Shown here piece by piece: positions 24,951-33,737 of a stretch of 64,000 nucleotides of DNA. Location of the stretch: assembly GCA_002839315.1 (NCBI GenBank), contig PGXV01000004.1, forward strand, positions 162,787 through 226,786, given 5' to 3'. A program made the translations under genes and the position numbers. Origin of the DNA: Spirochaetae bacterium HGW-Spirochaetae-3 (lineage in GTDB: Bacteria > Spirochaetota > Spirochaetia > Treponematales > UBA12059). Position 1 is the stretch's first letter, and the number at the start of each line of letters is the position of its first letter. The notes beneath the pieces were generated by a model. It had not been told where the DNA came from and did no database searches. It was given only the letters and a program-made list of their open reading frames with translations.

Positions 24951-26624
24951 CTATCCGAAGGTCGCCTCCACGGCGGCCAGTGCTCTTGCGCAGAGCTCGT
25001 CTGCCTCGGCCCGTATCGACGCGACGCTCGACTTCATATCGGCGACGTACTTCGCGTCGCTTATCGACCCCAGGTTTATAAGCACGTTGAGCGCGGCCCC
25101 CTGCGCGCCGGCCCTGGCCATCAGAGCCGCGACGCCGGCGTCCGACGCCGAGTTCCTGTTGCCCGCGACGGCCTCCATCGCCAGGCCGAGAGCCTCGACG
25201 CAAGCGAGGGCGGTTGCCAGCGGTACCTCTACGGCAGACTTGTAACCCGCCTGCAGCGCCGCGTCGCGCTCCGCCTTCTCCGCCGGGGTAGCCTTGGGCA
25301 GCTTCATGGCGTCCATCACCGCGTTGAACGCGTTCGTATCCTCGTCGACGGCGCGAGCGAGCGCCGACTTGACCGACTGCGCCCGTACGGCCATGTCTGA
25401 CATCGGCGCCCAGACGCCCTCGTAGCCCTTCTTGCCGACGGTCAGGTTGGCGACCATGGCCGACAGCGCCGCGGCCATAGAACCCGCGAGCGCGGCCACG
25501 GAACCGCCGCCTGGAGCCGGCGACTCGCTCGACACCTCGTCGACGAAGGCGTCCACCCTCATCCCTACGAGCGGCGACGCGGGACGGGCGACGTAGTCGA
25601 TCACCTTCTTGGCGGGATCGAACGGGGCTACCGAGTCCAGGCCCATAGTCGCGGCGGCGAGCTCCAGGAGCTCTGGTTCGGGGGCCCCGGCGCTCTTTCC
25701 CATACGGCCCAGGTAATACCGGCCGGCCTCTACGAGGGGCTCCAGGGGAACGAGCCCGACGAGCTCGCTGCCGCACACCGACAGTCCGAGCTTCTCGGCC
25801 TCCTCCTTGACGGTCTCGTAGACGACGTGAAGGGACGTTTCCTTATAATTCGTAAGGTTGATGGATACCTGAGCCTTGCGGTACGAGTCGATATACCATC
25901 CTATAGCGCGCACGTTCTTAAGCCGTCCGGGGAGCATGACCTTCTCGCCGTCGGCTCCCTTGACGATGGCGCCCGAGGCGTCGCGGGCCGCGCGCCCGCC
26001 TTCGCGGACGTTCAGGGCCACCTCGTTGGCCAGCTTCCTGTCGCGCGTATTCAGGTTGACGTTATAGGCTATGAGAAAGTCGCGGGCGCCTACGACCGTG
26101 GCGCCCCAACCGGGCACGAACGACGCGGGGCCGTAATCGGGAAGCCATTCGGGCTTGGCCAGTTTTTCAGCCAGGGCCTCGTACTCGCCAGAGCGTATAT
26201 CGGCGAGGCTACGGCGCTCCGGCCTGCTCGCCGCGTATTCGTACAGATAGACGGGGACTGACAGCTCGGCGGCCATGCGCTCGGCGGCCCTCTTGGCCAG
26301 CGCGACGCAATCAGCCATCGTCACGCCGGACACGGGTACGAAGGGGCAGACGTCGAGGGCGCCCATGCGCGGGTGCGCGCCCGAGTGCTTCGACATATCG
26401 ATGAGCGAGCGCGCAGTGGCCGCCGAGCGTACGGCCGCCTCGATTACCGAGTCGGGATCGCCGACGAAGGTATATACGGTACGGTTCGTGTCGGCTCCCG
26501 GGTCGACGTCGAGCAGGGATACGCCCTGTACCGACGCGATGGACTTCGATATGGCGTCTATGATCGACCTGTCGCGTCCCTCGCTGAAATTGGGAACGCA
26601 CTCCACTATCTTCCGTTCGGACAT
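24951..26624 (-). CDS. ftcD: Bifunctional glutamate formimidoyltransferase / formimidoyl-THF cyclodeaminase
   Basis: 557 residues, matching the full two-domain enzyme. It moves the formimino group from formiminoglutamate (histidine breakdown) to tetrahydrofolate, then releases ammonia. The N-terminal transferase starts VECVPNFSEGRD and has VDPGADTNRTVYTFVG and KHSGAHPRMGALDVCPF (residues about 10-95). The C-terminal cyclodeaminase (from about residue 345) has DEVSSESPAPGGGSVAALAGSMAAAL. AAAGGAG precedes the ATG. Hut genes are not in the window. Confidence 0.95.
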   Translation of the reverse strand: MSERKIVECVPNFSEGRDRSIIDAISKSIASVQGVSLLDVDPGADTNRTVYTFVGDPDSVIEAAVRSAATARSLIDMSKHSGAHPRMGALDVCPFVPVSGVTMADCVALAKRAAERMAAELSVPVYLYEYAASRPERRSLADIRSGEYEALAEKLAKPEWLPDYGPASFVPGWGATVVGARDFLIAYNVNLNTRDRKLANEVALNVREGGRAARDASGAIVKGADGEKVMLPGRLKNVRAIGWYIDSYRKAQVSINLTNYKETSLHVVYETVKEEAEKLGLSVCGSELVGLVPLEPLVEAGRYYLGRMGKSAGAPEPELLELAAATMGLDSVAPFDPAKKVIDYVARPASPLVGMRVDAFVDEVSSESPAPGGGSVAALAGSMAAALSAMVANLTVGKKGYEGVWAPMSDMAVRAQSVKSALARAVDEDTNAFNAVMDAMKLPKATPAEKAERDAALQAGYKSAVEVPLATALACVEALGLAMEAVAGNRNSASDAGVAALMARAGAQGAALNVLINLGSISDAKYVADMKSSVASIRAEADELCARALAAVEATFG

Positions 26625-26675
26625 GATTGAGCTCTCCTTTTTTCGCTTGCCCCCGACACCGAGGCGAGCCCGCGG

Positions 26676-26699
26676 AGTATATCACGGTCGGGCCGGCGT
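26676..26699 (-). promoter_or_regulatory. Candidate promoter of ftcD
   Basis: On the minus strand a TATACT -10 box (26676-26681), with a TTCACC-like -35 about 18 bp upstream. The leader would be about 45 nt. The -35 match is only moderate. Confidence 0.4.
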
Positions 26700-26755
26700 G
26701 GTGAACGGAGTACCATGTCGGAGCGCCGGGCCTTTTGCCTATCGGTCGTACGTGT

Positions 26756-26761
26756 TAGTAT
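26756..26761 (+). promoter_or_regulatory. -10 box of the ClC gene, leaderless geometry
   Basis: TAGTAT lies 7 nt before the ATG at 26769, which has no SD. The -35 region is poor (TTTTGC at 17 bp). Confidence 0.4.
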
Positions 26762-26768
26762 TCCTGCC

Positions 26769-28331
26769 ATGAATCGATCAAGCATTACGTCCGAGTTCTC
26801 GCACCAGAGGAAAAAAGTCGATATTTACGCGTGTAGCGTGCTCGTAGGCGTCCTGTCGGGGCTTATTATCGTATGTTATCGCACGGCTATCTCGTTCTTC
26901 GAGCTTAAGCGCATATCGTTCCTGAGCTTGGCCCGCGGTTCGTGGCTCTCGCTGGCCGCGTGGCTTGTCGGAGCGACCGCCATAGGATTGCTGGTAGCGT
27001 TCCTCATAAAGCGAGCGCCGTACATCAAGGGCTCAGGCATTCCCCAGGTCAAGGCATCGCTGATGAGGCGCATCCATCCCGTCTGGAAGAAAGAGCTCCC
27101 CTATAAATTCGTTGGAGGCAGCCTGGCTCTCGGGGTAGGATTCTCGCTAGGCCGCGAAGGTCCGTCCATACAGCTCGGAGCGCTGACGGGAGGGGCAATC
27201 AGCGACGCTATAGGCAGGAGCGAATACAAGCGCTACCTGGTAACCGCGGGCGCCGCCGCGGGGATCTCGGCCGCCTTCAACGCGCCGCTCGCCGGCGTGC
27301 TGTTCTGCGTCGAGGAACTCCATAAGAACATATCACCGACCATGCTGACCAGTTCCCTGATCGCTTCGTTCTGCGCCAACGCCGTCATGTGGGCTTTTTA
27401 CGGCAATTCACCGGTTTTCGGCATAACGCTGAACGCCGTGCTGCCCTTGAACCTGTATTTTACCACTATTCTCATAGGCATCCTCTCAGGCGTCGTCGGC
27501 AGCCTCTTCAACCGCGGGCTGCTCGCGTTCCAAGTCGCGTATAAACGCGCCTTCGCCAACGAGACACTACGCGTCTCTTCGGCCTTCCTGATCGTGGCGC
27601 TGGTGAGCATCGTAGCCCCGGTCCTCACCGGCGGCGGCGACAGGCTGATCGAAGCGGTAGAAACCGGCAGATTCGCACTATGGCCCATTATCGCGCTCCT
27701 GGCCGGGAAGATGGTATTCACCCTGTTCTCGTACTCCTCGGGCACCCCGGGCGGTATATTCCTCCCTATGCTGGCTATAGGAGCGCTCTTGGGCTCTTTG
27801 TCGAATTCGCTACTCGTCCCTATGGGGGTCCCTTCGGGATACCTGGAGAACTTCATACTGATCGGCATGGTGGGCTTCTTCACCGCGGTCGTGCGGGCGC
27901 CCATTACCGGCGCCGTTCTCATAACCGAGATGGCCGGCAGTTTCGCGCATTTCCCCGCGTTCATACTCGTCTCGGTCATAGCGTCGATCGTATCGGGGCT
28001 CTTGAAGACGAAGCCCATATACGATTCCCTGCTCGTCCAGATAGCGCCCGAGCCGCTCAAGTCCGACAGCTCGCGCCCGGTGATACTGCATATCCCGGTG
28101 CTGGAGGGATCGATCCTGGAGACTTGTACCCACGTGCAGGAGCACCTGCCGGCGGGGTGCATCCTCGTCAGCGTGGAGCACGGAGAGGACGATATATTCC
28201 CGCACGCCGACTTGGATATCCAGCCGGGGGATATACTTCGCATCGTCGTGGAGAGCGGAAAGGCGCACGAGCTCAAGGAACACCTCATAGGACTAGGCCA
28301 GGCCTCCTCGGGCTGCCTGGAGTTCGAATAG
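26769..28331 (+). CDS. ClC-type chloride channel/antiporter with C-terminal RCK_C domain
   Basis: 520 residues from ATG at 26769; an upstream ATG at 26715 (GGAG only 4 nt away) would add 18 residues. ClC signatures are present: GSGIPQVK, GREGPSIQLGALTGG (with the gating Glu that supports proton-coupled exchange), and GGIFLPMLAIGALLG. About ten or more membrane segments follow the family pattern. After residue 430 a cytosolic TrkA-C/RCK_C fold is seen (VLEGSILETCTHVQEHLPAG, GDILRIVVESG). Likely roles are anion balance or acid tolerance. Confidence 0.9.
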   Translation: MNRSSITSEFSHQRKKVDIYACSVLVGVLSGLIIVCYRTAISFFELKRISFLSLARGSWLSLAAWLVGATAIGLLVAFLIKRAPYIKGSGIPQVKASLMRRIHPVWKKELPYKFVGGSLALGVGFSLGREGPSIQLGALTGGAISDAIGRSEYKRYLVTAGAAAGISAAFNAPLAGVLFCVEELHKNISPTMLTSSLIASFCANAVMWAFYGNSPVFGITLNAVLPLNLYFTTILIGILSGVVGSLFNRGLLAFQVAYKRAFANETLRVSSAFLIVALVSIVAPVLTGGGDRLIEAVETGRFALWPIIALLAGKMVFTLFSYSSGTPGGIFLPMLAIGALLGSLSNSLLVPMGVPSGYLENFILIGMVGFFTAVVRAPITGAVLITEMAGSFAHFPAFILVSVIASIVSGLLKTKPIYDSLLVQIAPEPLKSDSSRPVILHIPVLEGSILETCTHVQEHLPAGCILVSVEHGEDDIFPHADLDIQPGDILRIVVESGKAHELKEHLIGLGQASSGCLEFE

Positions 28332-28356
28332 AGATCGCCGCTCGCGACGCTATTCA

Positions 28357-28385
28357 TTGACCGCCCCTTTATTGTCGGTTACTAT
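28357..28385 (+). promoter_or_regulatory. Promoter of the tupA-mogA operon
   Basis: TTGACC (28357-28362), 17-bp spacer, TACTAT (28380-28385). The start point near 28392 leaves a leader of about 190 nt, which holds the riboswitch. Confidence 0.65.
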
Positions 28386-28450
28386 CTGCGGACCGGAGGC
28401 CGCGACGCGCCGGTTCGGCTCGTTGTGGCCGAAACAGTCAATATCACAGT

Positions 28451-28579
28451 TCTCCGAGCCTCGCTTCCCTACGTTACGCTACGAGCGAACGGGGAGACGA
28501 GGTCACTGGGCTACGGGGAAAACCCCGTAACCTCCCGCCCGATCGCCGGAAACGGCGATCAAGGGCATCGGAAAGGGGA
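28451..28579 (+). promoter_or_regulatory. Moco/Tuco-type riboswitch upstream of tupA
   Basis: The leader matches the Moco RNA motif as I remember it. TCTCC (28451-28455) pairs with GGGGA (28575-28579). Next come CCTCG/CGAGG, then GTCACTGGGC, a TACGGGG-AAAA-CCCCGTA hairpin (28512-28529), CCTCCCG (28531-28537), a GATCGCCG-GAAA-CGGCGATC hairpin (28541-28560), and CATCGGAAAGGGG. The last purine run is also the SD of tupA, 5 nt from the ATG, so ligand binding would hide the ribosome binding site. The gene context (tungstate uptake, cofactor synthesis) agrees. Mo versus W ligand cannot be told by eye. Confidence 0.72.
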
Positions 28580-28583
28580 CACC

Positions 28584-29453
28584 ATGCATCTCTCCACAAA
28601 GCGGACCGCGGTTCGAGCCGCGGCGCTCTGCGCGGCGCTCGTTCTCGGCGCTACCCAGGCCTTCGCGCTAGGTGGCAAGGAAACCGCTCCCGCCACGAGA
28701 CCGACTCCCGCCAACCCGCGCGTCAGGCTGGCCACAACGACCAGCACCGAGAACTCGGGACTCCTGTCGTATATCCTGCCGTTCTTTACCGAGGATACGG
28801 GCTATACCGTCGACGTCGTCGCGGTCGGCACCGGGGCGGCGCTGAAGCTGGGCGAGAACGCCGACGCCGACGTGCTCCTCGTGCACGCGCGGGCCCAGGA
28901 AGACGCGTTCATGGCCGCGGGCCACGGAGCCGATCGGCGCGACGTCATGTACAACGACTTCATCGTGATCGGCCCTAAATCCGACCCGGCCGGCCTCAAG
29001 GGCTCGGCGAGCTCCGCGGTGGCCTTCGAGAGGATCGCCACGGTAGCGGCGCCGTTCGTGTCGCGGGGCGACAAGTCCGGCACCCACGTCAAGGAGCTCG
29101 ACGTCTGGAAGGCCGCCAAGATAACGCCGGCCGGCGCCTGGTACAAGGAAGCCGGACAGGGCATGGAGCAGGTGATCATCATGGCCGACGGGCTCCAGGG
29201 CTACGCGCTGGCCGACCGCGGCACATGGATCGCTGTCAAGGACAAGACGAGCCTCGCCATATGCTACGAGGGCGACGCGGGCCTCTTCAATCCATACGGC
29301 GTCATCACCGTAGCGCCTTCCAAGAATCCCGCTATCAACGCCGAGGGCGCGAAGGCCTTCTCGTCATGGCTGACGAGCGCCCGGGGACAGGGGCTCATCG
29401 CCAGCTACAAGCTCGGCGGCCAGACCCTGTTCTTCCCCAACTACAAGCCCTGA
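28584..29453 (+). CDS. tupA: Tungstate ABC transporter substrate-binding protein TupA
   Basis: 289 residues from ATG at 28584; a long upstream extension is open only because the riboswitch has no stops. The signal peptide is about 1-31 (ALVLGATQAFA). TupA motifs: VRLATTTSTENSGLLSYILPFF near residue 47, VVAVGTGAALKLGENADADVLLVHAR near residue 75, and VMYNDFIVIGPKSDPAG near residue 120. This is the TupA/WtpA-like pattern rather than ModA. It captures tungstate (less often molybdate) in the periplasm for TupBC. Confidence 0.92.
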   Translation: MHLSTKRTAVRAAALCAALVLGATQAFALGGKETAPATRPTPANPRVRLATTTSTENSGLLSYILPFFTEDTGYTVDVVAVGTGAALKLGENADADVLLVHARAQEDAFMAAGHGADRRDVMYNDFIVIGPKSDPAGLKGSASSAVAFERIATVAAPFVSRGDKSGTHVKELDVWKAAKITPAGAWYKEAGQGMEQVIIMADGLQGYALADRGTWIAVKDKTSLAICYEGDAGLFNPYGVITVAPSKNPAINAEGAKAFSSWLTSARGQGLIASYKLGGQTLFFPNYKP

Positions 29454-29465
29454 TCCTTGGATTCC

Positions 29466-30137
29466 ATGACGGAAGCGATCGCCCTCCTGGCGGGGGGCGA
29501 TCGCGAGACCTGGTGGACCGTGGCGACCAGCCTCAGGTTCTCAGTTTTTTCAACGCTTTTCGCTATACTGCCCGGCGTACCTCTCGGGGCGACCCTGTTC
29601 CTCGGGCGCTTCAAGGGCAAGCGCGTCGCCGTAGCGCTGGTCAACGCCGTCATGGCGGTCCCTACCGTCGTCGTCGGGCTGTTCGTCTATTCGTTCATAT
29701 CGAGGTCCGGCCCGCTCGGGGCCCTCGGGCTACTCTACGGTCCAGGCGGCGTTATACTGGGCCAGGCAGTCCTCGCCTTCCCTCTCGTCGCGGCGATGAG
29801 CTACACGGGCCTTCAGAAACTGGATCCACGCTACAGCGAGACGCTCTTGACGCTAGGCGCGGGTCCCTGGCGCCGTATGACCGCGATCATAAAGGAAGGA
29901 CGCTACGTGATCGTTCAATCCGTCTTGGCGGCCTTCGGCCGAGTGACCGGCGAAGTCGGCGTCTCGATGATGCTCGGAGGAAACATCCGATGGTATACGA
30001 GGACGATGACGACGACGATAGCGCTGGACGCGAGCAAAGGCGAGTTCGAGCGGGCGCTTTCGCTCGGTCTCGTGCTCCTCGCCATCGCCCTCGCCGTCAA
30101 CTTCCTCTCCCACCTGGCGGTGCGCGATGACCGCTGA
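29466..30137 (+). CDS. tupB: Tungstate ABC transporter permease TupB
   Basis: 223 residues from ATG at 29466 (an in-frame TTG lies 9 nt earlier). About five membrane segments. The EAA-type loop LDPRYSETLLTLGAGPWRRM (residues about 120-140) contacts the ATPase. ASLxFS-type opening (TVATSLRFSVFSTLFAILPGVPLG) and MMLGGNIRWYTRTMTT near the C-terminus are usual for TupB. It follows tupA after 12 nt and overlaps tupC by 11 nt. Confidence 0.92.
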   Translation: MTEAIALLAGGDRETWWTVATSLRFSVFSTLFAILPGVPLGATLFLGRFKGKRVAVALVNAVMAVPTVVVGLFVYSFISRSGPLGALGLLYGPGGVILGQAVLAFPLVAAMSYTGLQKLDPRYSETLLTLGAGPWRRMTAIIKEGRYVIVQSVLAAFGRVTGEVGVSMMLGGNIRWYTRTMTTTIALDASKGEFERALSLGLVLLAIALAVNFLSHLAVRDDR

Positions 30138-30825
30138 CGCAAGGCCTGCGGGGACGGCCCGCGACGGCGAGGCGTTCTTCGTCAAGAGCCTCTCCTTTCG
30201 TTACGAGCGTCGCGTCGCCGTGCGCTGCGAGGGGCTACGCATCCGCATAGGCGAGGCAGTCGCCTTCATCGGCCCGAATGGATCCGGCAAGACGACGATG
30301 CTGAAGCTCCTCAACGGCCTGATCGGGCCGTTCGATGGATCCATAGCCTTCCTGGGCAGGCCGATATCCCATAATCCGGACCTCAGGCGACGTTCCGTCT
30401 ACGTACACCAGCATCCGGTACTGTTCGCCGGTACCGTGCGCGACAACCTCGACTACGCGCTCAGGCTGAAGCGGATACCCAAGTCCGACGCCGATCGGCG
30501 CGTGGAAGAGGCGACGGAACGCTTCGGGCTAGGCGGCCTCCTAAAGCGCGAAGCCGGGCGCCTTTCCGGCGGCGAGACCCAACGGGTCGCGGTCGCCAGG
30601 GCCGTCGCGGCCGGGGCGGACGTGCTCCTCCTGGACGAGCCGACGTCCAGCATGGACGCGGAAAGCGAGATCGCCGTCCGGGCCCTGCTGCTCGAGCTCA
30701 GGCGCAGCGGCTCGACCCTGCTCTTCAGCGCCCACGACGAGGGACTGGTCAAAGAACTTTCGGACAGGATCGTACGATTCGACGACGGCCGCGCGACAAG
30801 CGACAATCAAGGAGACCTAGAGTGA
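30127..30825 (+). CDS. tupC: Tungstate ABC transporter ATP-binding protein TupC
   Basis: 232 residues. Walker A GPNGSGKTT is near residue 54, signature LSGGETQRVAVARAV near residue 148, Walker B VLLLDEPTSSMD near residue 170, and the switch His in LFSAHDEG. It energises tungstate uptake with TupAB. Its stop overlaps the GTG start of moeA (GTGA). Confidence 0.93.
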   Translation: MTADARPAGTARDGEAFFVKSLSFRYERRVAVRCEGLRIRIGEAVAFIGPNGSGKTTMLKLLNGLIGPFDGSIAFLGRPISHNPDLRRRSVYVHQHPVLFAGTVRDNLDYALRLKRIPKSDADRRVEEATERFGLGGLLKREAGRLSGGETQRVAVARAVAAGADVLLLDEPTSSMDAESEIAVRALLLELRRSGSTLLFSAHDEGLVKELSDRIVRFDDGRATSDNQGDLE

Positions 30826-32024
30826 TTCATCCAGACGAGGCTATCGCCCTCATCCGCGGATTTCGCAGGAAGCCAGACACGGAGACGGTCGCGCTAAGCG
30901 CCGCATTAGGCAGGATCATGCCGTCCGCCGCGTCAGGCAGGCTCGACCAGCCTCCGTTCGACAAGGCCGCGATGGACGGCTGGGCCTGGCGGCCCGTCGA
31001 CGGAGAGGCCGTCCCCGCGGCGCCGCTACGCGTCCGAGGCGTCATCGCGGCCGGCTCCGGGGCGATAGACGGCGACCGGCCCGACGATCCGCTGGCTCCG
31101 GGCGAGGCCGCGCGAATCATGACGGGCGCGCCACTGCCGGCCGGAGCGTCGCGCGTCCAGCGCTTCGAGTGGGCCGAGGCCGAGAAGCGCGGTTTCGTCG
31201 GCTTCACGCGGCCCGAGAGCATCGACAACGTCATCCGCCGTGGCGAGAACGCCCGGACGGGCGATCTAATCCTGACGCCGAGGGCGTTGTCGGCGCAGGA
31301 TATCGCTATCCTAGCCGCCGACGGCAGGCCGACGGTCGACGTCGCCAGGCGCCTCGTCGTCGGGGTGCTATCCACGGGCGCAGAACTGGCCGAACCGGGA
31401 GACCCGCTATCCGGCGCGGCCATATACGATTCCAACAAGCCCCAGATCCTGGCGCAGCTCGCGTCGCCCGCGTTCGACGCCCGCGACCTCGGGCGCCTCC
31501 CGGACGACTTCGACGCCACGCTCGCCGCCGTACGCTCGGCGCTCGACGACTGCGACGTACTCGTACTATCGGGCGGCGTCTCGATGGGCGACTTCGATTT
31601 CGTGCCGCGCGCGCTGGCCGCCGCCGGCGTCGAGGAGCGCTTCCACGGCGTCTCGATGAAACCGGGCAAGCCGACGTATTTCGGGTCGACCGAGCGGGCG
31701 TTCGTGTTCGGCCTTCCGGGCAACCCGGTATCGGTTTTCGTCAATACGGAGATGCTCGTCAAGGAGCTGCTCTACGCGCTTTCAGGCGCGACCTACGAGC
31801 CGCTCGTCACGCCCATCGCCGCGGCCGAGGACATACGCCGCAAAGGAACCGACAGGGTCGAATTCCTGCCGGTCAGGATTGACGCGGACGGGGTCCGCGC
31901 GGTTCGCTACGGAGGCTCGTCCGGACTACAGGCGCTCGCCTCCGCCGACGGCTTCGCCCGGCTGGACATAGGACAGGGATCCATAGCCACGGGAACGGTA
32001 ACACATGTTAGACTCGTTCGATAG
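30822..32024 (+). CDS. moeA: Molybdopterin molybdenumtransferase MoeA
   Basis: 400 residues, start GTG with AAGGAG 8 nt upstream. It inserts Mo or W into adenylylated molybdopterin. Domain III has the MPT-binding pattern VLSTGAELAEPGDP and VLSGGVSMGDFDFVPRAL. The N-terminus has DKAAMDGWAWRP (MoeA domain with conserved DGWA/DGYA) and EAARIMTGAPLPAGA. VFGLPGNPVSVFVNTEMLV is also typical. Being next to TupABC suggests that tungsten is the normal metal. Confidence 0.95.
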   Translation: MIHPDEAIALIRGFRRKPDTETVALSAALGRIMPSAASGRLDQPPFDKAAMDGWAWRPVDGEAVPAAPLRVRGVIAAGSGAIDGDRPDDPLAPGEAARIMTGAPLPAGASRVQRFEWAEAEKRGFVGFTRPESIDNVIRRGENARTGDLILTPRALSAQDIAILAADGRPTVDVARRLVVGVLSTGAELAEPGDPLSGAAIYDSNKPQILAQLASPAFDARDLGRLPDDFDATLAAVRSALDDCDVLVLSGGVSMGDFDFVPRALAAAGVEERFHGVSMKPGKPTYFGSTERAFVFGLPGNPVSVFVNTEMLVKELLYALSGATYEPLVTPIAAAEDIRRKGTDRVEFLPVRIDADGVRAVRYGGSSGLQALASADGFARLDIGQGSIATGTVTHVRLVR

Positions 32025-32802
32025 GCACGTCCACTACCTGCGCGTGTCGGTCACCGACCGCTGCAACCTGCGCTGCACCTATTGCATGCCCGCCGAAGGC
32101 GTTGCGTTCGTGCCGCACGACAGGATACTAAGCCTGGAGCGGATCGCGCTCGTCGTCCGGGCCGCCGCCGGGCTCGGATTCGACAAGGTGCGCCTCACCG
32201 GGGGCGAGCCGCTCGTACGCAAGGGCCTGCCCGGGCTCGTATCGATGCTACGGGATATCCCCGGCGTCGCTACGCTCGGCATGACGACGAACGGGACCCT
32301 GCTCGCGCCCGTGGCGGCCGACCTGGCCCGCCGCGGCCTGTCGAGCGTCAACGTGTCGCTTGACACGCTCGATCCCGGCCGCTTCGCGGCGATAACCCGC
32401 GGCGGCGACGTACGCGACGCGCTGGCCGGCGTTCGCGCGGCGAGGGCGGCGGGCCTGCCCGTGAAGCTGAACGTCGTCATAGGCGAAGCCGACGACCGAG
32501 CCGACCTCGACGCGGTCGGCGCCTTCGCGGAGGCGGAAGGATGCGCCGTGCAGACCATCAGGCGCTACCGACTCGACGAGGACAAGTTCGACGACGAGCG
32601 CTACGAGCGCCCGTCGCCCTGCGCCGCCTGCGACCGTATCAGGCTACTGGCCACCGGGGAGCTCAAGCCCTGCCTGCACGGCGACGCCTCCGTACCGGTG
32701 GACTTCGGCGATATAGAAGGCAGCATCCGCGCGTGCGTGGCTATGAAGCCGGCCTGCGGATCGCATGCCAGCGCTCACCTCGTGAGCGCGATAGGAGGCT
32801 AG
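32005..32802 (+). CDS. moaA: GTP 3',8-cyclase MoaA, compact form
   Basis: 265 residues, about 60 shorter than the usual 325-335. It catalyses the first step of molybdopterin synthesis (GTP to 3',8-cyclo-7,8-dihydro-GTP). The radical-SAM cluster TDRCNLRCTYCMPAEG is at residues 18-33, and VRLTGGEPLVRK follows. The second cluster site is kept as CAACDRIRLLATGELKPC (C-x2-C-x13-C), with the GTP-binding Arg pair in DRIRL, and the C-terminal GG is present. What is missing is the segment between the barrel and the second cluster, where RFIE-MP-type residues normally lie. Overlaps moeA by 20 nt. Confidence 0.93.
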   Translation: MLDSFDRHVHYLRVSVTDRCNLRCTYCMPAEGVAFVPHDRILSLERIALVVRAAAGLGFDKVRLTGGEPLVRKGLPGLVSMLRDIPGVATLGMTTNGTLLAPVAADLARRGLSSVNVSLDTLDPGRFAAITRGGDVRDALAGVRAARAAGLPVKLNVVIGEADDRADLDAVGAFAEAEGCAVQTIRRYRLDEDKFDDERYERPSPCAACDRIRLLATGELKPCLHGDASVPVDFGDIEGSIRACVAMKPACGSHASAHLVSAIGG

Positions 32803-32803
32803 G

Positions 32804-33277
32804 ATGGCAACTGGAAACGAACTCACCCATATCGACGGCTCGGGTAAGGCGTCGATGGTCGACGTCTCGGGCAAGCCCCGCGTCAAGCGGACCGCGCGCG
32901 CGACCTGCTCGATACACATGGCCCCGTCTACGATAGCCCTCGTTCGCGCCAACGGCATGGCCAAGGGCGACGTGCTCGCGACGGCGCGCATAGCCGGTAT
33001 CACGGCGGGCAAGAAGACGTCGGACCTCATTCCGCTATGCCATAACATAGCGATCGACCGCGTCGCCGTAGATTTCGAGGTGAAGGACGACCGCGTCGTC
33101 ATCGAGAGCCTCGCCGTGTGCACCGACAAGACGGGCATCGAGATGGAGGCCCTGACCGCCGCTAGCGTCGCGGCGCTTACCATTTGGGATATGTGCAAGG
33201 CCGTGGACAAGGCTATGCGCGTCGAGGGGCTGACCCTTATAGAGAAGACGAAGGAGACGATCGATGGAAAACACTAA
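32804..33277 (+). CDS. moaC: Cyclic pyranopterin monophosphate synthase MoaC
   Basis: 157 residues, normal. MoaC turns the MoaA product into cPMP. Diagnostic parts are LTHIDGSGKASMVDVSGK, the active-site region TSDLIPLCHNIAIDRV (near residue 70), and TDKTGIEMEALTAASVAALTIWDM. It starts 1 nt after moaA stops and overlaps the MOSC gene by 14 nt. Confidence 0.96.
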   Translation: MATGNELTHIDGSGKASMVDVSGKPRVKRTARATCSIHMAPSTIALVRANGMAKGDVLATARIAGITAGKKTSDLIPLCHNIAIDRVAVDFEVKDDRVVIESLAVCTDKTGIEMEALTAASVAALTIWDMCKAVDKAMRVEGLTLIEKTKETIDGKH

Positions 33278-33737
33278 TGCCAGGACTCCCGCGAAAGAAG
33301 GCTCGTTCGAGCTCGTCTCGCTTAACGTGTCCGTCGGCGTCGGGACCCGCAAGGATCCCGTCGACCGCGTGGAGCTGCGCGTCGCGCACGGCATGGTCGG
33401 CGACGCCCACGCGCGCGATTGGCACCGGCAGATATCGATGCTCGCAGACGAGGACGTCGAAATGATGCGCGGCAAGGGCGTGGAGCTCGATCCGGGCATC
33501 TTCGCGGAGAATATAACGACGCGCGGCGTCGACCTCTCGAGCCTGCCCGTGGGCACGCGCTTCTTCATCGGGGACGCGGAGCTGGAGCTGACGCAGATAG
33601 GCAAGGAATGCCATCATGGATGCGCGATCTACCAGGCGGTCGGCGATTGCGTGATGCCGCGCAAGGGCATCTTCGTCAAGGTGATACAGGGAGGATCGAT
33701 CAGCCGTGAGAGTAGCTGTAGTTACCGTATCGGATAG
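33264..33737 (+). CDS. MOSC-domain protein
   Basis: 157 residues. MOSC domains carry sulfur for Mo cofactor maturation. The Cys expected in the domain is visible in IGKECHHGCAIYQAVGDCVMPRKGIFVKV (near residues 113-138). Stand-alone MOSC proteins between moaC and mogA are common in anaerobes. It overlaps both neighbours, so its expression is coupled to cofactor synthesis. Its exact role, sulfuration or cofactor handling, is unproven. Confidence 0.9.
   Translation: MENTNARTPAKEGSFELVSLNVSVGVGTRKDPVDRVELRVAHGMVGDAHARDWHRQISMLADEDVEMMRGKGVELDPGIFAENITTRGVDLSSLPVGTRFFIGDAELELTQIGKECHHGCAIYQAVGDCVMPRKGIFVKVIQGGSISRESSCSYRIG

Noticed and set aside
28425-28583. N-terminal extension of tupA
   Set aside because: The extra residues are a read-through of the structured riboswitch leader; the ATG at 28584 gives a proper signal peptide.
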